Source: Asticcacaulis machinosus
Lineage (GTDB): Bacteria; Pseudomonadota; Alphaproteobacteria; Caulobacterales; Caulobacteraceae
DNA length: 64,000 nucleotides
Direction of reading: 5' to 3'
Assembly: GCF_028550435.1 (NCBI RefSeq)
Contig: NZ_JAQQKV010000001.1
Coordinates: 1,364,001-1,428,000 of the forward strand
The translations under genes and the position numbers were made by a program. The notes under the pieces were generated by a model. The model worked only from the letters and a program-made list of their open reading frames with translations, did not search any database and was not told where the DNA came from. This document shows, one piece after another, positions 1-9,155 of this stretch. Within the stretch, counting starts at the first letter, position 1. Each line of letters opens with the position of its first letter.

Positions 1-756
1 GGTGACTATGTCAATGGCCAGAGCCATGTGGTGCTGGACAGTGCCCGCGACCGGGATTTCAACGGTACGGAACTGTTGTCGATCATCCGCGCCCGTCAGC
101 CGCTGTACCGCGCCCAACCGGGGGCCGCCTGGCTCTATTCCAATTCGGCCTTTACCCTGTTGAGCATTATTGTTGAGCAGCTATCCGGCATGTCGTTCGC
201 GCAGTTCTGCGCCGAGCGGTTGTTCCAGCCCGCAGGTATGACGCAGTCGTCGATTGATACGGTGGATACAGTCATCACCGGCGGCTCTAACGGCTATCGC
301 CCTGAATTTCGTGCGCCGCATGGCTTTGTGGAAAATAAGCCCCTGTCGGCGACGTTTATCGCGGGTGCCGGTGCGATCCGCTCCACCACCGAAGACCTGA
401 TCCTGTGGCACCATGCCCTGATGAACGGCAAGGTGCTGAAGCCCGACAGTGTGGCCGCCATGATGACCCCGGCCCTGCTGAAGAACGGCCAACCGGCGTT
501 TGAACGGCGTGGGGCCGAGCCGCTGGAGTACGGTTTTGGTCTGGGGCTGGGTCTTGAGGATGAGCGACGCTTTGCCACCCACGGCGGGCGGATCAATGGC
601 TTTACCGGCCATCTGCGCAGCTATCATGATGACCAGTTGACGCTGGCCATCCTATATAACTGTGACGGATCGGGTGCTGCCCAGTTCATGCCGATGCAGA
701 AAAAGCTGCGCAAGGAAGCCTCGAAACTGGGACTGGCTGAAGCCATCTCAGCCTAA
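1..756 (+). CDS. Serine hydrolase, beta-lactamase/esterase family (5' truncated)
   Basis: C-terminal part of a penicillin-binding-protein-like serine hydrolase (class C beta-lactamase/esterase fold). The frame is open from base 1, so the true start lies outside the window; the first internal start-type codon (GTG, 28) is only the first one visible. A Tyr-Ser-Asn triad is encoded at 136-144 and a His-Gly-Gly motif at 580-588, the usual second and third active-site motifs; the Ser-x-x-Lys nucleophile would be upstream. About 250 residues are visible. HGG in place of KTG is typical of esterase or D-aminopeptidase-like members rather than true beta-lactamases, so the substrate is unknown. An AraC gene follows after 38 bases on the same strand and may be co-transcribed. 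Confidence 0.8.
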   Translation, partial: GDYVNGQSHVVLDSARDRDFNGTELLSIIRARQPLYRAQPGAAWLYSNSAFTLLSIIVEQLSGMSFAQFCAERLFQPAGMTQSSIDTVDTVITGGSNGYRPEFRAPHGFVENKPLSATFIAGAGAIRSTTEDLILWHHALMNGKVLKPDSVAAMMTPALLKNGQPAFERRGAEPLEYGFGLGLGLEDERRFATHGGRINGFTGHLRSYHDDQLTLAILYNCDGSGAAQFMPMQKKLRKEASKLGLAEAISA

Positions 757-794
757 CCCATTGCTTAAAGTGGAAACCGTGGCAAGGTGAGGTC

Positions 795-1829
795 ATGTTA
801 CCCTTGCTCGCCGCCGCTACGGCCTCTGCCCTGCTGATGATTGCGCTGTGGCTGAGACATGTCGCTTATCTTCCCGGACGGACAGATATCCGGCTGGGGC
901 TCATCTCCGGATCAGCTTTTTATATCTATCTGGCCAGCCAAAGACCTGCATGGCTTTTGCCACTGGTGCTGGCGGGCCCGGTGGCGTGCAACCGCAGCCT
1001 CAAGGCCGGATTTGAACTGCCCCTGCGCCGACCTGTGACCGACGCAGGTGTGGCGGTTATACTGCTCACGGCGGGCTTAACCGGCTATATCTGGCCGCAT
1101 GACGCGATGGCCGCGCGTCTCTATGACGGGCTGGCGCTTTATCTGTTTTGCGAACCGCTGGGGCTGATGATCCTGAAATGGTCCGACGATATGGTCGAGG
1201 GCCGCAGACGTTTGCGCGTGGCCCTCATTGGCATCAGCGCCATCATCGGCCCGGTAGTGGCCATCGGCACCGCCACCGGATCAGGTGAGACGGCAGCCAC
1301 CATCGGAGCCGCCCTGACCCTGACCTTAAGTTTTATCGTTTCGGCCTTTGCCCCACGGCTGCTGAACACATGGCGCGCGCCGCCAATAACTCCATCATCT
1401 ACGCCCGCCCTCGATGCCCGTGAGCAAAAAATTCTTGGCCGGCTGCGTGCCCTGATGGCAACAGACGAAGCCTTTCGCGATCCGGCGCTTACCCTGTCCA
1501 GCCTGGCCCGCCGCCTTGAGGTGCCTGAGCACCGTCTGCGCCGCATCATCCATCTGGGCGAAGGTGGGCGCAACTTCAGCCTCTATCTCAACAGCTACCG
1601 GATTGCCGCCATCAAAGCGGCCCTCGAAACCGATGAGGACATAACCATCCTCGCTCTGGCGCTGGAGGCCGGTTACAATTCGCTGTCGGCCTTTAACCGT
1701 GCGTTTATGGCCTCGGAAGGCGTCACCCCCACGGCATACCGGCGCGCCCGCATGGCGGCCCGGACCGCAAACCCAATCGCTGCGACTGAACCGGCGCCCG
1801 ACACCACCACCGCCGTCAAGGCTACCTGA
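795..1829 (+). CDS. AraC-family regulator with N-terminal membrane region
   Basis: 344-residue predicted transcription regulator. The first ~190 residues contain several hydrophobic segments (a membrane sensor-like module), and residues ~235-316 form an AraC-type double helix-turn-helix including the conserved stretch ALEAGYNSLSAFNRAF. The start has a good ribosome binding site (AAGGTGAGG just upstream). Membrane-plus-AraC architecture is common in Caulobacterales and usually governs neighbouring genes; the ligand is unknown. The last ~52 codons overlap the tail of the convergent gene on the minus strand. The residues after the HTH (about 317-344) are Ala/Thr/Pro-rich and look like a non-conserved extension. 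Confidence 0.85.
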   Translation: MLPLLAAATASALLMIALWLRHVAYLPGRTDIRLGLISGSAFYIYLASQRPAWLLPLVLAGPVACNRSLKAGFELPLRRPVTDAGVAVILLTAGLTGYIWPHDAMAARLYDGLALYLFCEPLGLMILKWSDDMVEGRRRLRVALIGISAIIGPVVAIGTATGSGETAATIGAALTLTLSFIVSAFAPRLLNTWRAPPITPSSTPALDAREQKILGRLRALMATDEAFRDPALTLSSLARRLEVPEHRLRRIIHLGEGGRNFSLYLNSYRIAAIKAALETDEDITILALALEAGYNSLSAFNRAFMASEGVTPTAYRRARMAARTANPIAATEPAPDTTTAVKAT

Positions 1830-2380
1830 TCCTTAAGCAGGGTGGCCGCAGCCACCGTAATCAGCGCCCCGATCAGGCCCGACATCTTAAAGGCATGTTC
1901 CGCCGGATTGAGCCACAGACGCCAATGGGCGGGCAGCAGGGTCTTTGCGACATCATAGCCGCCATAAAACAGCGTGGCTCCGATCACGCCCTTGACCAGA
2001 CCCGACTCCCAAAAAAACGAGCCCCCAGAGGCCGACAGAATAAGCAGCGTCACCCCGCCCAGAAACATCATCAGGGCCGGAATCACATCGGCCATCTCAC
2101 GCCCGTTGTTTTTAAGGTGCAGCGCCCTCACCCCCGACCATAGCTGATAGGCCACCAGAATACTGATGCCGATCAGATCGGGCCGCGCCCGAAACATTAA
2201 CGCGCCAAACAGGGCGCTGGCCACCGTCAGAGTGATAATCCCCACAACGATCCGCCCGCCCAAGCGGTGCACCCTGTCGCCCTTGCGGCGGGCCAGCAGG
2301 AAAAGCCCGCCGATGATGGCGACCGATCCGGACACAACATGGATGATAATATTGAGGGTATGAATGGCCTCTGACGTCAT
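1673..2380 (-). CDS. DUF2306-like integral membrane protein
   Basis: 235-residue protein with about seven hydrophobic segments and a conserved-looking loop (KGDRVHRLGGR, residues ~33-43) resembling the DUF2306/COG5395 group of uncharacterised membrane proteins. The start is supported by AAGGAG about 10 bases upstream of the ATG. The gene converges on the AraC gene, and the two coding regions share 157 bases (1673-1829). The overlapping C-terminal tail (after about residue 185) is Ala/Val/Arg-rich and may be an extension acquired by stop-codon loss. Function unknown; a heme- or redox-related membrane role has been suggested for relatives, but nothing here proves it. Confidence 0.7.
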   Translation of the reverse strand: MTSEAIHTLNIIIHVVSGSVAIIGGLFLLARRKGDRVHRLGGRIVVGIITLTVASALFGALMFRARPDLIGISILVAYQLWSGVRALHLKNNGREMADVIPALMMFLGGVTLLILSASGGSFFWESGLVKGVIGATLFYGGYDVAKTLLPAHWRLWLNPAEHAFKMSGLIGALITVAAATLLKDQVALTAVVVSGAGSVAAIGFAVRAAMRARRYAVGVTPSEAINARLKADSEL

Positions 2381-2484
2381 CGTAACAAACTCCTTAAGTT
2401 GAGGAGTCTGATTTTGGCGCGGCCAGTGCTGCCCATCCGGTCGATTTCAGAAATCAGTCAGACCGTTCAGCCAGATATAGAACC

Positions 2485-3963
2485 TCAGAAAAAGTTAGGC
2501 TCTTGCGCCCGAAGTCGCGCCTCATATTCTCCGACGCTGGCCATCGCGCCGGATCTCCAATCCGGATCTACCACACGACCTAAATCCCAAGCCTGCCATG
2601 CCCTGTCCATTTCATAGTTACTGTAATGGTGATCACCAAGGTCCTTGAAGGCGTTAGAGGCGAAGGGATAGGCCGCAATATGAATCCAGTAACAGTCCTT
2701 GAGCGATGGCATGGAACCCCAAATCGCTTTATCCCACCTATCCGTCCCCTTAGATGTGCGGACAAGATTGGCAAATGTGACATAGCGGAATGTCCCAAAC
2801 CTCAAACCATCAAATTGCTTAGCTCCGGCCAGATATTTAGCCGCCGCCTCTCGCCCCTCGGACACTTCCGTTGATCCCGCCAGATTCGACGCTTGCCAGA
2901 ATTGAGTGGTCTTTGGCCCCTCAATCGTTTTCGTAAGTACCGGCCCCAGCGCTCTGATCTTAGCCAGTCTACCTGAATCGGGCTGCAACTCGGCGGTATA
3001 TTGCTGGGTGATCAGAAAGAACCACATCAACGCCTGTTCCATCTGATCCGATGCCGCTGCCGATTGCATCTGCGTCAAGGCCTCATCGAAACCGGGCTTT
3101 GGCGATTCCATAGTTCCGGCAATGGCTTTCAGGGATGATTTTAAGCCTGACGCATATACGGTATTGCCTTCAGACATTCTGACAATGGCGGGTTTAAGAT
3201 GGGCTGGCAGCGGGTATTGCGCTGTGAGACGCCGCACATTTGAAAACCTGATAGTCTCAGTGGCCCGTCGGTTCGCGTGATTACTTTCTATAGCTATTCC
3301 ATGTGGAATTTGGCCGTTCTCCAAAACAGCCTTCAGTATTTGCGGATGCAGCCCCACATGGCGGGCGAAATAGCGCGCTATGGCCTTGCGTTCAGCATCT
3401 GAAAAAGGTTCGCCAGCATTACTTAGCCGTGCAACGGCTTCGTCCTCAACGGACCAGACGATCTGCTCACCCGCCTGACTTTGCACCAAGGGAAGCGATG
3501 TCTTATCAACCACAGCCAGTTCCTGTTCTGGCCAATAGCTGGCAAGCTTGGTTTCCTGTGCCGACTTTTTATCACCGGTGGCCATATTCAACAGCGACTG
3601 CAAATAACGCCGATTTTTCAGCTCCAAAATACGAAATGCCGGACTGACAAAACAGCTATCGTTGTTAAATTCTGTGTCCGTAGCTTTCCAGGTCATTGTA
3701 CGGCACAGGGCAAAGTCATCGAGGTAGCGCGCATCTGCGGCTTCAACATAAATGAAGTCCGAAGCGAGCGTGACCTTGCCGCTTTCTGTTTGCACAGCTC
3801 CGTCTTTAAATCGGACTTCTTTTTGGTAGGAGAATTCGATCGTCGGCGCCTCCGCAGAGCGGGCACCACGAATGCGCGGGGCATCCCAATCCGGTGATAC
3901 CGTCGCGGCCTGACATATGACGGCTGATATTCCCCACAAGACGACTAATAAGCGCTTTAACAT
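2485..3963 (-). CDS. Exported protein of unknown function
   Basis: 492 residues from the ATG at 3963, chosen because a strong purine-rich ribosome binding site (AAGGGGGGAAG) lies directly upstream and the protein then begins with a clean signal peptide (MLKRLLVVLWGISAVICQA). The frame is open for 14 codons further upstream, but that part lacks these features. No family recognised. The mature protein has a beta-rich N-terminal half with three Cys (near DFALCRTMTW, NNDSCFV and LKDCYW) and a helical C-terminal part with a TPR-like stretch near residues 455-480. Base composition looks less GC-rich than the neighbours, a possible sign of transfer. It stands alone, divergent from carA. Confidence 0.7.
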   Translation of the reverse strand: MLKRLLVVLWGISAVICQAATVSPDWDAPRIRGARSAEAPTIEFSYQKEVRFKDGAVQTESGKVTLASDFIYVEAADARYLDDFALCRTMTWKATDTEFNNDSCFVSPAFRILELKNRRYLQSLLNMATGDKKSAQETKLASYWPEQELAVVDKTSLPLVQSQAGEQIVWSVEDEAVARLSNAGEPFSDAERKAIARYFARHVGLHPQILKAVLENGQIPHGIAIESNHANRRATETIRFSNVRRLTAQYPLPAHLKPAIVRMSEGNTVYASGLKSSLKAIAGTMESPKPGFDEALTQMQSAAASDQMEQALMWFFLITQQYTAELQPDSGRLAKIRALGPVLTKTIEGPKTTQFWQASNLAGSTEVSEGREAAAKYLAGAKQFDGLRFGTFRYVTFANLVRTSKGTDRWDKAIWGSMPSLKDCYWIHIAAYPFASNAFKDLGDHHYSNYEMDRAWQAWDLGRVVDPDWRSGAMASVGEYEARLRAQEPNFF

Positions 3964-4067
3964 CTTCCCCCCCTTTACACTCACCTCAGACTTATCGTCA
4001 GCCATTTCAATCTGTCAACTTTGAGCCGCAACACGCCCGCTCACATTCCGCAAGCGATCGTGATCTG

Positions 4068-4082
4068 TTAATTCATCCTTAA
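4068..4082. promoter_or_regulatory. Candidate CtrA box upstream of carA
   Basis: Exact TTAA-N7-TTAA (TTAA 4068-4071, TTAA 4079-4082), the full consensus of the Caulobacter cell-cycle regulator CtrA. It sits 86 bases upstream of the carA start in the divergent gap with the unknown exported gene. Sequence match only; an 8-base degenerate site can occur by chance. Confidence 0.4.
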
Positions 4083-4167
4083 TGCTGAAAATTCATTGAC
4101 CCCGCAGCCTGTGGCCCCTATGTGTGCCGCCGTTTAACCTGAGCCCACCCAAGGAGTGCCAAAGCCC

Positions 4168-5346
4168 ATGACCACTGAATTATTAAAAGGTGTTACGGGG
4201 GTTCTGGTTCTGGCCGATGGCACCGTCTATCAGGGCATAGGCCACGGTGCGTCCGGTTCCGCCCTGGGCGAAGTGTGCTTTAACACCGCCATGACCGGCT
4301 ATCAGGAAATTCTGACCGATCCGTCTTACATGGATCAGATCGTGGCCTTCACCTTCCCGCACGTCGGCAATGTCGGCGTCAATCCGGACGATGTTGAGCA
4401 ACTGGGCAATGATCCGACCCGCGCGGCTAAGGGCGCGATCTTTCGTGACGCCCCGACCCCGCCGGCCAACTGGCGCTCGACCATGAGCTTCAACGACTGG
4501 CTGGTATCACGCGGCGTGGTCGCTCTGTCGGGCATCGATACCCGTGCCCTGACCAAGCGTATCCGCGAACACGGTATGCCCCACGGCGTCATCGCCCACG
4601 ATCCGAACGGTAATTTCGATATCGCCGCCCTGCAAAAACAAGCCGCTGAGTGGGCCGGTCTGGTCGGGCTTGATCTGGCCATCAAAGCCACCTCGGCGCA
4701 GTCTTCGGACTACACCACCGACCTGTGGCAGTGGCCGGAGGGCTACAAGGACGGCACCAGGCATGAGCACAATGTCGTGGTCATCGACTATGGTGTTAAG
4801 CAAAACATCCTGCGCGCGCTGATAGGTATCGGCGCGAAGGTCAAGATTGTGCCTGCCGAGACCAAGGCCGAAGACATTCTGGCGCTTAAGCCCGATGGCG
4901 TATTGCTGTCGAACGGCCCCGGCGATCCGGCGGCCACCGGCGCCTATGCCGTGCCTGAGATTCAGAAGCTTGTGCAGTCGGGCAAGCCGGTGTTTGGGAT
5001 TTGTCTGGGCCACCAGATGCTGGCTCTGGCGCTGGGTGCGAAGACCGTCAAGATGGATCAGGGCCACCACGGCGCCAACCATCCGGTCAAGGACATCACC
5101 ACCGATAAGGTTGAAATCGTGTCGATGAACCACGGTTTTGCGGTCGATCGCGAGTCCTTACCTGCCGGTGTGGTCGAGACCCACGTGTCGTTGTTTGACA
5201 ACACCAACTGCGGCATTGCGCTGGCGAACCAGCCGGTGTTTTCGGTTCAGCACCACCCCGAAGCCTCCCCCGGCCCGGTCGATTCTTTGTATCTGTTTGA
5301 ACGCTTCGCCGGATATATGAAAGACGCGAAGGCGGTTGTGGCGTGA
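4168..5346 (+). CDS. carA: Carbamoyl-phosphate synthase small subunit
   Basis: Glutaminase subunit that releases ammonia from glutamine for carbamoyl phosphate, the precursor of pyrimidines and arginine; cytoplasmic, works with CarB. 392 residues. The ATG at 4168 is preferred to the in-frame GTG at 4156, because AAGGAG (4151-4156) sits 11 bases from the ATG but overlaps the GTG. N-terminal CPSase small-chain domain (to ~150), then a class I glutamine amidotransferase domain with nucleophile Cys279 in GICLGHQM and the His363/Glu365 pair in QHHPEAS. carB follows in the same direction after an unusually long gap of 307 bases filled by a palindromic element. Confidence 0.97.
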   Translation: MTTELLKGVTGVLVLADGTVYQGIGHGASGSALGEVCFNTAMTGYQEILTDPSYMDQIVAFTFPHVGNVGVNPDDVEQLGNDPTRAAKGAIFRDAPTPPANWRSTMSFNDWLVSRGVVALSGIDTRALTKRIREHGMPHGVIAHDPNGNFDIAALQKQAAEWAGLVGLDLAIKATSAQSSDYTTDLWQWPEGYKDGTRHEHNVVVIDYGVKQNILRALIGIGAKVKIVPAETKAEDILALKPDGVLLSNGPGDPAATGAYAVPEIQKLVQSGKPVFGICLGHQMLALALGAKTVKMDQGHHGANHPVKDITTDKVEIVSMNHGFAVDRESLPAGVVETHVSLFDNTNCGIALANQPVFSVQHHPEASPGPVDSLYLFERFAGYMKDAKAVVA

Positions 5347-5348
5347 CC

Positions 5349-5496
5349 CTTAAGAACTCCCCCTGTTGCAGGGGGAGCTTTCTTTTAAGCCCAGCTTAAA
5401 AGAAAGAGGGGGTAATTACCCCACCACCACGCCGATAAATCGACGCGGTCCCCGGCACCGGCCGCCCCCCTCCCCTGCAACAGGGGAGGTTCTAAG
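5349..5496. repeat. GC-rich palindromic intergenic element, copy 1 (carA|carB)
   Basis: About 148 bases with matching inverted ends: CTTAAGAACTCCCCC at the left and GGGGAGGTTCTAAG at the right. Each end is also a local hairpin (CTCCCCCTG/CAGGGGGAG and CTCCCCTG/CAGGGGAG). A further arm pair, TTTCTTTTAAG/CTTAAAAGAAA, lies inside. The core holds CCCCACCACC and ACGCGGTCCCC, shared with the copies at 21.8 and 35.4 kb. No ORF, no transposase. The remainder of the gap (5497-5653) is AT-richer and precedes carB; no clear promoter was identified there. Confidence 0.85.
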
Positions 5497-5653
5497 TGAG
5501 ATTAACCAAACATAAAGGGTTGCTTTACGGCCCCCAAGGCTCTAAAGCACCCGCTTAGCCTACATCAAAAATGACCTGAAATGGTCGCCCGCCCGTAACC
5601 GGATTTGCGTTTTCGCTCATCCGCTATTTGCGCACGAAAGTATCAGAAGACCT

Positions 5654-8600
5654 ATGCCCAAACGTACCGATATTAAATCCATCCTCATTATCGGCGCCGG
5701 TCCGATCGTCATTGGTCAGGCCTGTGAGTTTGACTATTCCGGCGTTCAGGCCTGTAAGGCATTGCGCGAAGAAGGCTACCGGATCATTCTGGTGAACTCC
5801 AATCCGGCGACGATCATGACCGATCCCAATATCGCCGACGCCACCTATATCGAACCGATCACCCCTGATATTGTTGAGAAAATCATAGCCAAAGAGCGTC
5901 CCGATGCGCTGTTACCTACTATGGGCGGTCAAACGGCGCTGAACTGCGCGCTGGCGCTGGATGCCGCAGGCATCCTTACCAAATACAATGTCGAAATGAT
6001 CGGCGCCAAGGCCGAAGTCATCGATAAGGCCGAAGACCGCCAGAAGTTCCGCGACGCTATGGACAAGCTCGGCCTAGAGTCAGCCAAGTCGGCGGTCGCC
6101 CATAGCTGGGATGAGGCCGTGGCGGGCTTAGAGGCCATCGGCGGCCTGCCCGCGGTCATCCGCCCCAGCTTTACGCTGGCCGGCACCGGCGGCGGCATTG
6201 CCTACAATCAGGAAGAGTTTAAGGAAATCGTCGAACGCGGCCTTGACCTTTCCCCCACCACCGAAGTCCTGATCGAGGAATCCATCGTCGGCTGGAAAGA
6301 ATATGAGATGGAAGTCGTGCGTGACCGCGCCGACAACTGCATCATCGTCTGTTCCATTGAAAACGTCGATCCAATGGGTGTGCATACCGGTGATTCGATC
6401 ACCGTCGCTCCGGCCCTGACCCTGACCGACAAAGAATATCAGATCATGCGCTCGGCCTCGATCGCCGTCCTGCGCGAAATCGGCGTGGAAACCGGCGGCT
6501 CGAACGTGCAGTTCGCGCTCAACCCTGCCGATGGCCGCATGATCGTCATCGAGATGAACCCGCGCGTGTCGCGCTCTTCCGCTCTGGCCTCCAAGGCGAC
6601 CGGCTTTCCAATTGCCAAAATCGCGGCCAAGCTGGCGGTCGGCTATACGCTGGATGAACTGTCCAACGACATCACCAAGGTCACCCCGGCCTCGTTTGAG
6701 CCGTCGATCGACTATGTGGTCACCAAGATCCCGCGCTTTGCCTTTGAGAAATATCCGGGCTCTGAGCCCCTGCTCGGCACCTCGATGAAGTCGGTCGGTG
6801 AAGTCATGGCCATTGGCCGCACCTTTGCCGAGTCGGTACAAAAGGCCCTGCGCGGTCTGGAAACTGGCTTGTCCGGCTTTGATGAGGTCGATATCCCCGG
6901 CGTGAAAACGGCGGAAAGCGCCCATGCCGTGCGTGAAGCCGTGGTGCGTGAGCTGGGTCGCCCGACACCTGATCGTCTGCGCGTGATTGCTCAGGCTTTC
7001 CGTCATGGGTTGAGCGTCGAAGACATCAACGCCGCCTGTGCCTATGAGCCGTGGTTCCTGCGCCAAATTGAAACCATCGTCGCTGAAGAAGCCAAGATCA
7101 CAGCGCTTGGCCTACCCGCTGATGCCCATGCCATGCGCCTCCTTAAAGGCCTTGGTTTCTCCGATGCCCGTCTGGCGACTCTGACGCAACAGACCGAGGC
7201 CGAAGTGCGCAATGCCCGCCGCGGCTTAGGCGTGCGTCCGGTCTTTAAGCGCATCGACACTTGCGCGGCGGAATTTGCGTCGTCGACCGCCTATATGTAT
7301 TCGACCTATGAAACCGGCGCGCTCGGTCAGGTGCCGGAATGCGAAGCCGCCCCGTCCGACCGTAAGAAGGCCATTATTCTGGGCGGCGGGCCGAACCGGA
7401 TCGGACAGGGCATCGAGTTCGACTACTGCTGCTGCCATGCCGCCTTTGCGTTCAAGGACATCGACCTTGAAGCCATCATGGTCAATTGCAACCCTGAAAC
7501 CGTGTCGACCGATTATGATACTTCCGACCGCCTTTATTTCGAGCCGCTGACCGCCGAAGACGTGCTGGAGCTGATCAGCGTTGAAATGTCCAAGGGCGAA
7601 CTGGCCGGTGTGGTCGTCCAATTCGGCGGCCAGACCCCGCTTAAGCTGGCTCAGGCGCTTGAGGACGAAGGCATCCCTATTCTTGGCACCACGCCCGATG
7701 CGATTGATCTGGCCGAAGACCGCGAACGCTTTCAGCAATTGCTGAAAGAGATCGGCCTGCGCCAGCCGATCAACGCGATTGCCCGCTCCCCTGAAGAAGC
7801 CTTTAAGGCCTGCCACGAAGTCGGCTACCCTATCGTCATCCGCCCGTCCTATGTGCTGGGTGGCCGCGCCATGGAAATCATCCGCGACGATGAGCAACTG
7901 ACGCGCTATGTCACTGAGGCTGTTAAGGTTTCGGGGTCTTCGCCCGTCCTGATCGATCAGTATCTGTCGGCAGCGATTGAGGTCGATGCCGATGCGCTCG
8001 CCGACGGCGACACGGTGTTTGTGGCTGGCATCATGGAACATATCGAAGAAGCCGGCGTCCATTCCGGCGACTCGGCGTGTTCGCTGCCGCCGTTTTCACT
8101 CAAGCCCGAAACCGTCAAAGAGCTTGAGCGTCAGACGATCGAACTGGCCAGGGCGCTTAAGGTGCGCGGCCTGATGAACGTGCAGTTTGCGATCGAAAAC
8201 CCCTATACCGACCCAAAGATCTACGTGCTTGAGGTCAACCCGCGCGCCTCACGGACCGTGCCGTTCGTCGCCAAGACCCTGGGACAGCCTCTGGCCGGTA
8301 TCGCCGCCAAGGTCATGGCCGGTAAGCCCCTGTCGGGCTTTGGTCTGAAGCCGCGCGATTACCGCCATGTGGCCGTAAAAGAAGCCGTCTTCCCGTTTGC
8401 GCGTTTTGCCAATGTCGATACGGTGCTTGGCCCTGAGATGCGATCGACCGGCGAAGTCATGGGCCTTGACTGGGTGCGTGACGGCGAAGAGATGATCGAC
8501 GCGTTCTCACGCGCCTTTGCCAAGTCGCAACTGGGCGGTGGCACGGTTCTGCCGACATCGGGCACCGTGTTCGTTTCGGTCAAGGATCAGGACAAACCCA

Positions 8601-8950
8601 CCATTATCGAACCGGTCAAAACCCTGCTGGCACAGGGCTTTAAGGTCGTCTCGACCGGCGGCACCTGCGACTATCTGGCCGAACAGGGCGTTGCGGTTGA
8701 GCGCATCAAAAAGGTGCTCGAAGGCCGTCCTAACATTCTGGATGCTATGAAAAACGGTGAGATCCAGCTTCTGTTCAACACCACCGAAGGCAAGCAGTCT
8801 CTGGCCGATTCGTTCTCTATCCGCCGCACGGCCCTGATGATGAAGATCCCCTACTACACCACGGCCTCCGGGGCTGTGGCGGCTGCGCGGGCTATTGCGT
8901 CCGGCCGCAAAGAGGACCTCGACGTGCGATCCATTCAGGAATACGCATAG
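5654..8950 (+). CDS. carB: Carbamoyl-phosphate synthase large subunit
   Basis: 1098 residues, full length for the family (E. coli about 1073). Two homologous ATP-grasp halves: the first phosphorylates bicarbonate, the second carbamate. They are visible as paralogous N-terminal motifs ([19 protein letters not shown] near residue 12 and [18 protein letters not shown] near residue 575). The C-terminal ~140 residues form the MGS-like allosteric domain ([15 protein letters not shown]). Catalyses carbamoyl phosphate formation from glutamine-derived ammonia, bicarbonate and two ATP, with CarA. A strong terminator follows directly. The long gap to carA may mean separate transcription or processing. 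Confidence 0.97.
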   Translation: MPKRTDIKSILIIGAGPIVIGQACEFDYSGVQACKALREEGYRIILVNSNPATIMTDPNIADATYIEPITPDIVEKIIAKERPDALLPTMGGQTALNCALALDAAGILTKYNVEMIGAKAEVIDKAEDRQKFRDAMDKLGLESAKSAVAHSWDEAVAGLEAIGGLPAVIRPSFTLAGTGGGIAYNQEEFKEIVERGLDLSPTTEVLIEESIVGWKEYEMEVVRDRADNCIIVCSIENVDPMGVHTGDSITVAPALTLTDKEYQIMRSASIAVLREIGVETGGSNVQFALNPADGRMIVIEMNPRVSRSSALASKATGFPIAKIAAKLAVGYTLDELSNDITKVTPASFEPSIDYVVTKIPRFAFEKYPGSEPLLGTSMKSVGEVMAIGRTFAESVQKALRGLETGLSGFDEVDIPGVKTAESAHAVREAVVRELGRPTPDRLRVIAQAFRHGLSVEDINAACAYEPWFLRQIETIVAEEAKITALGLPADAHAMRLLKGLGFSDARLATLTQQTEAEVRNARRGLGVRPVFKRIDTCAAEFASSTAYMYSTYETGALGQVPECEAAPSDRKKAIILGGGPNRIGQGIEFDYCCCHAAFAFKDIDLEAIMVNCNPETVSTDYDTSDRLYFEPLTAEDVLELISVEMSKGELAGVVVQFGGQTPLKLAQALEDEGIPILGTTPDAIDLAEDRERFQQLLKEIGLRQPINAIARSPEEAFKACHEVGYPIVIRPSYVLGGRAMEIIRDDEQLTRYVTEAVKVSGSSPVLIDQYLSAAIEVDADALADGDTVFVAGIMEHIEEAGVHSGDSACSLPPFSLKPETVKELERQTIELARALKVRGLMNVQFAIENPYTDPKIYVLEVNPRASRTVPFVAKTLGQPLAGIAAKVMAGKPLSGFGLKPRDYRHVAVKEAVFPFARFANVDTVLGPEMRSTGEVMGLDWVRDGEEMIDAFSRAFAKSQLGGGTVLPTSGTVFVSVKDQDKPTIIEPVKTLLAQGFKVVSTGGTCDYLAEQGVAVERIKKVLEGRPNILDAMKNGEIQLLFNTTEGKQSLADSFSIRRTALMMKIPYYTTASGAVAAARAIASGRKEDLDVRSIQEYA

Positions 8951-8976
8951 TCCTTATTGCCGTTCAAAAATTAAAC

Positions 8977-9009
8977 CCTCCTGCGATGCGTATCGCGGGA
9001 GGTTTTTTT
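8977..9009 (+). terminator. Rho-independent terminator after carB
   Basis: Stem CCTCCTGCGAT (8977-8987) and ATCGCGGGAGG (8992-9002) with one G-T pair, four-base loop, followed by seven T. Confidence 0.9.
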
Positions 9010-9155
9010 ACACCGTCTTCCCCGGCTTCACGATTTCGTGTATGGTCGCGTGATCGGCAGGGCATTTATTTCGCACTTGCAAAATGTGATTTCACGGCAG
9101 CGATCGGCTTTGGTATGGCGGAGCGCTATTTTTAACCAAGGACATATTCGGTTTC

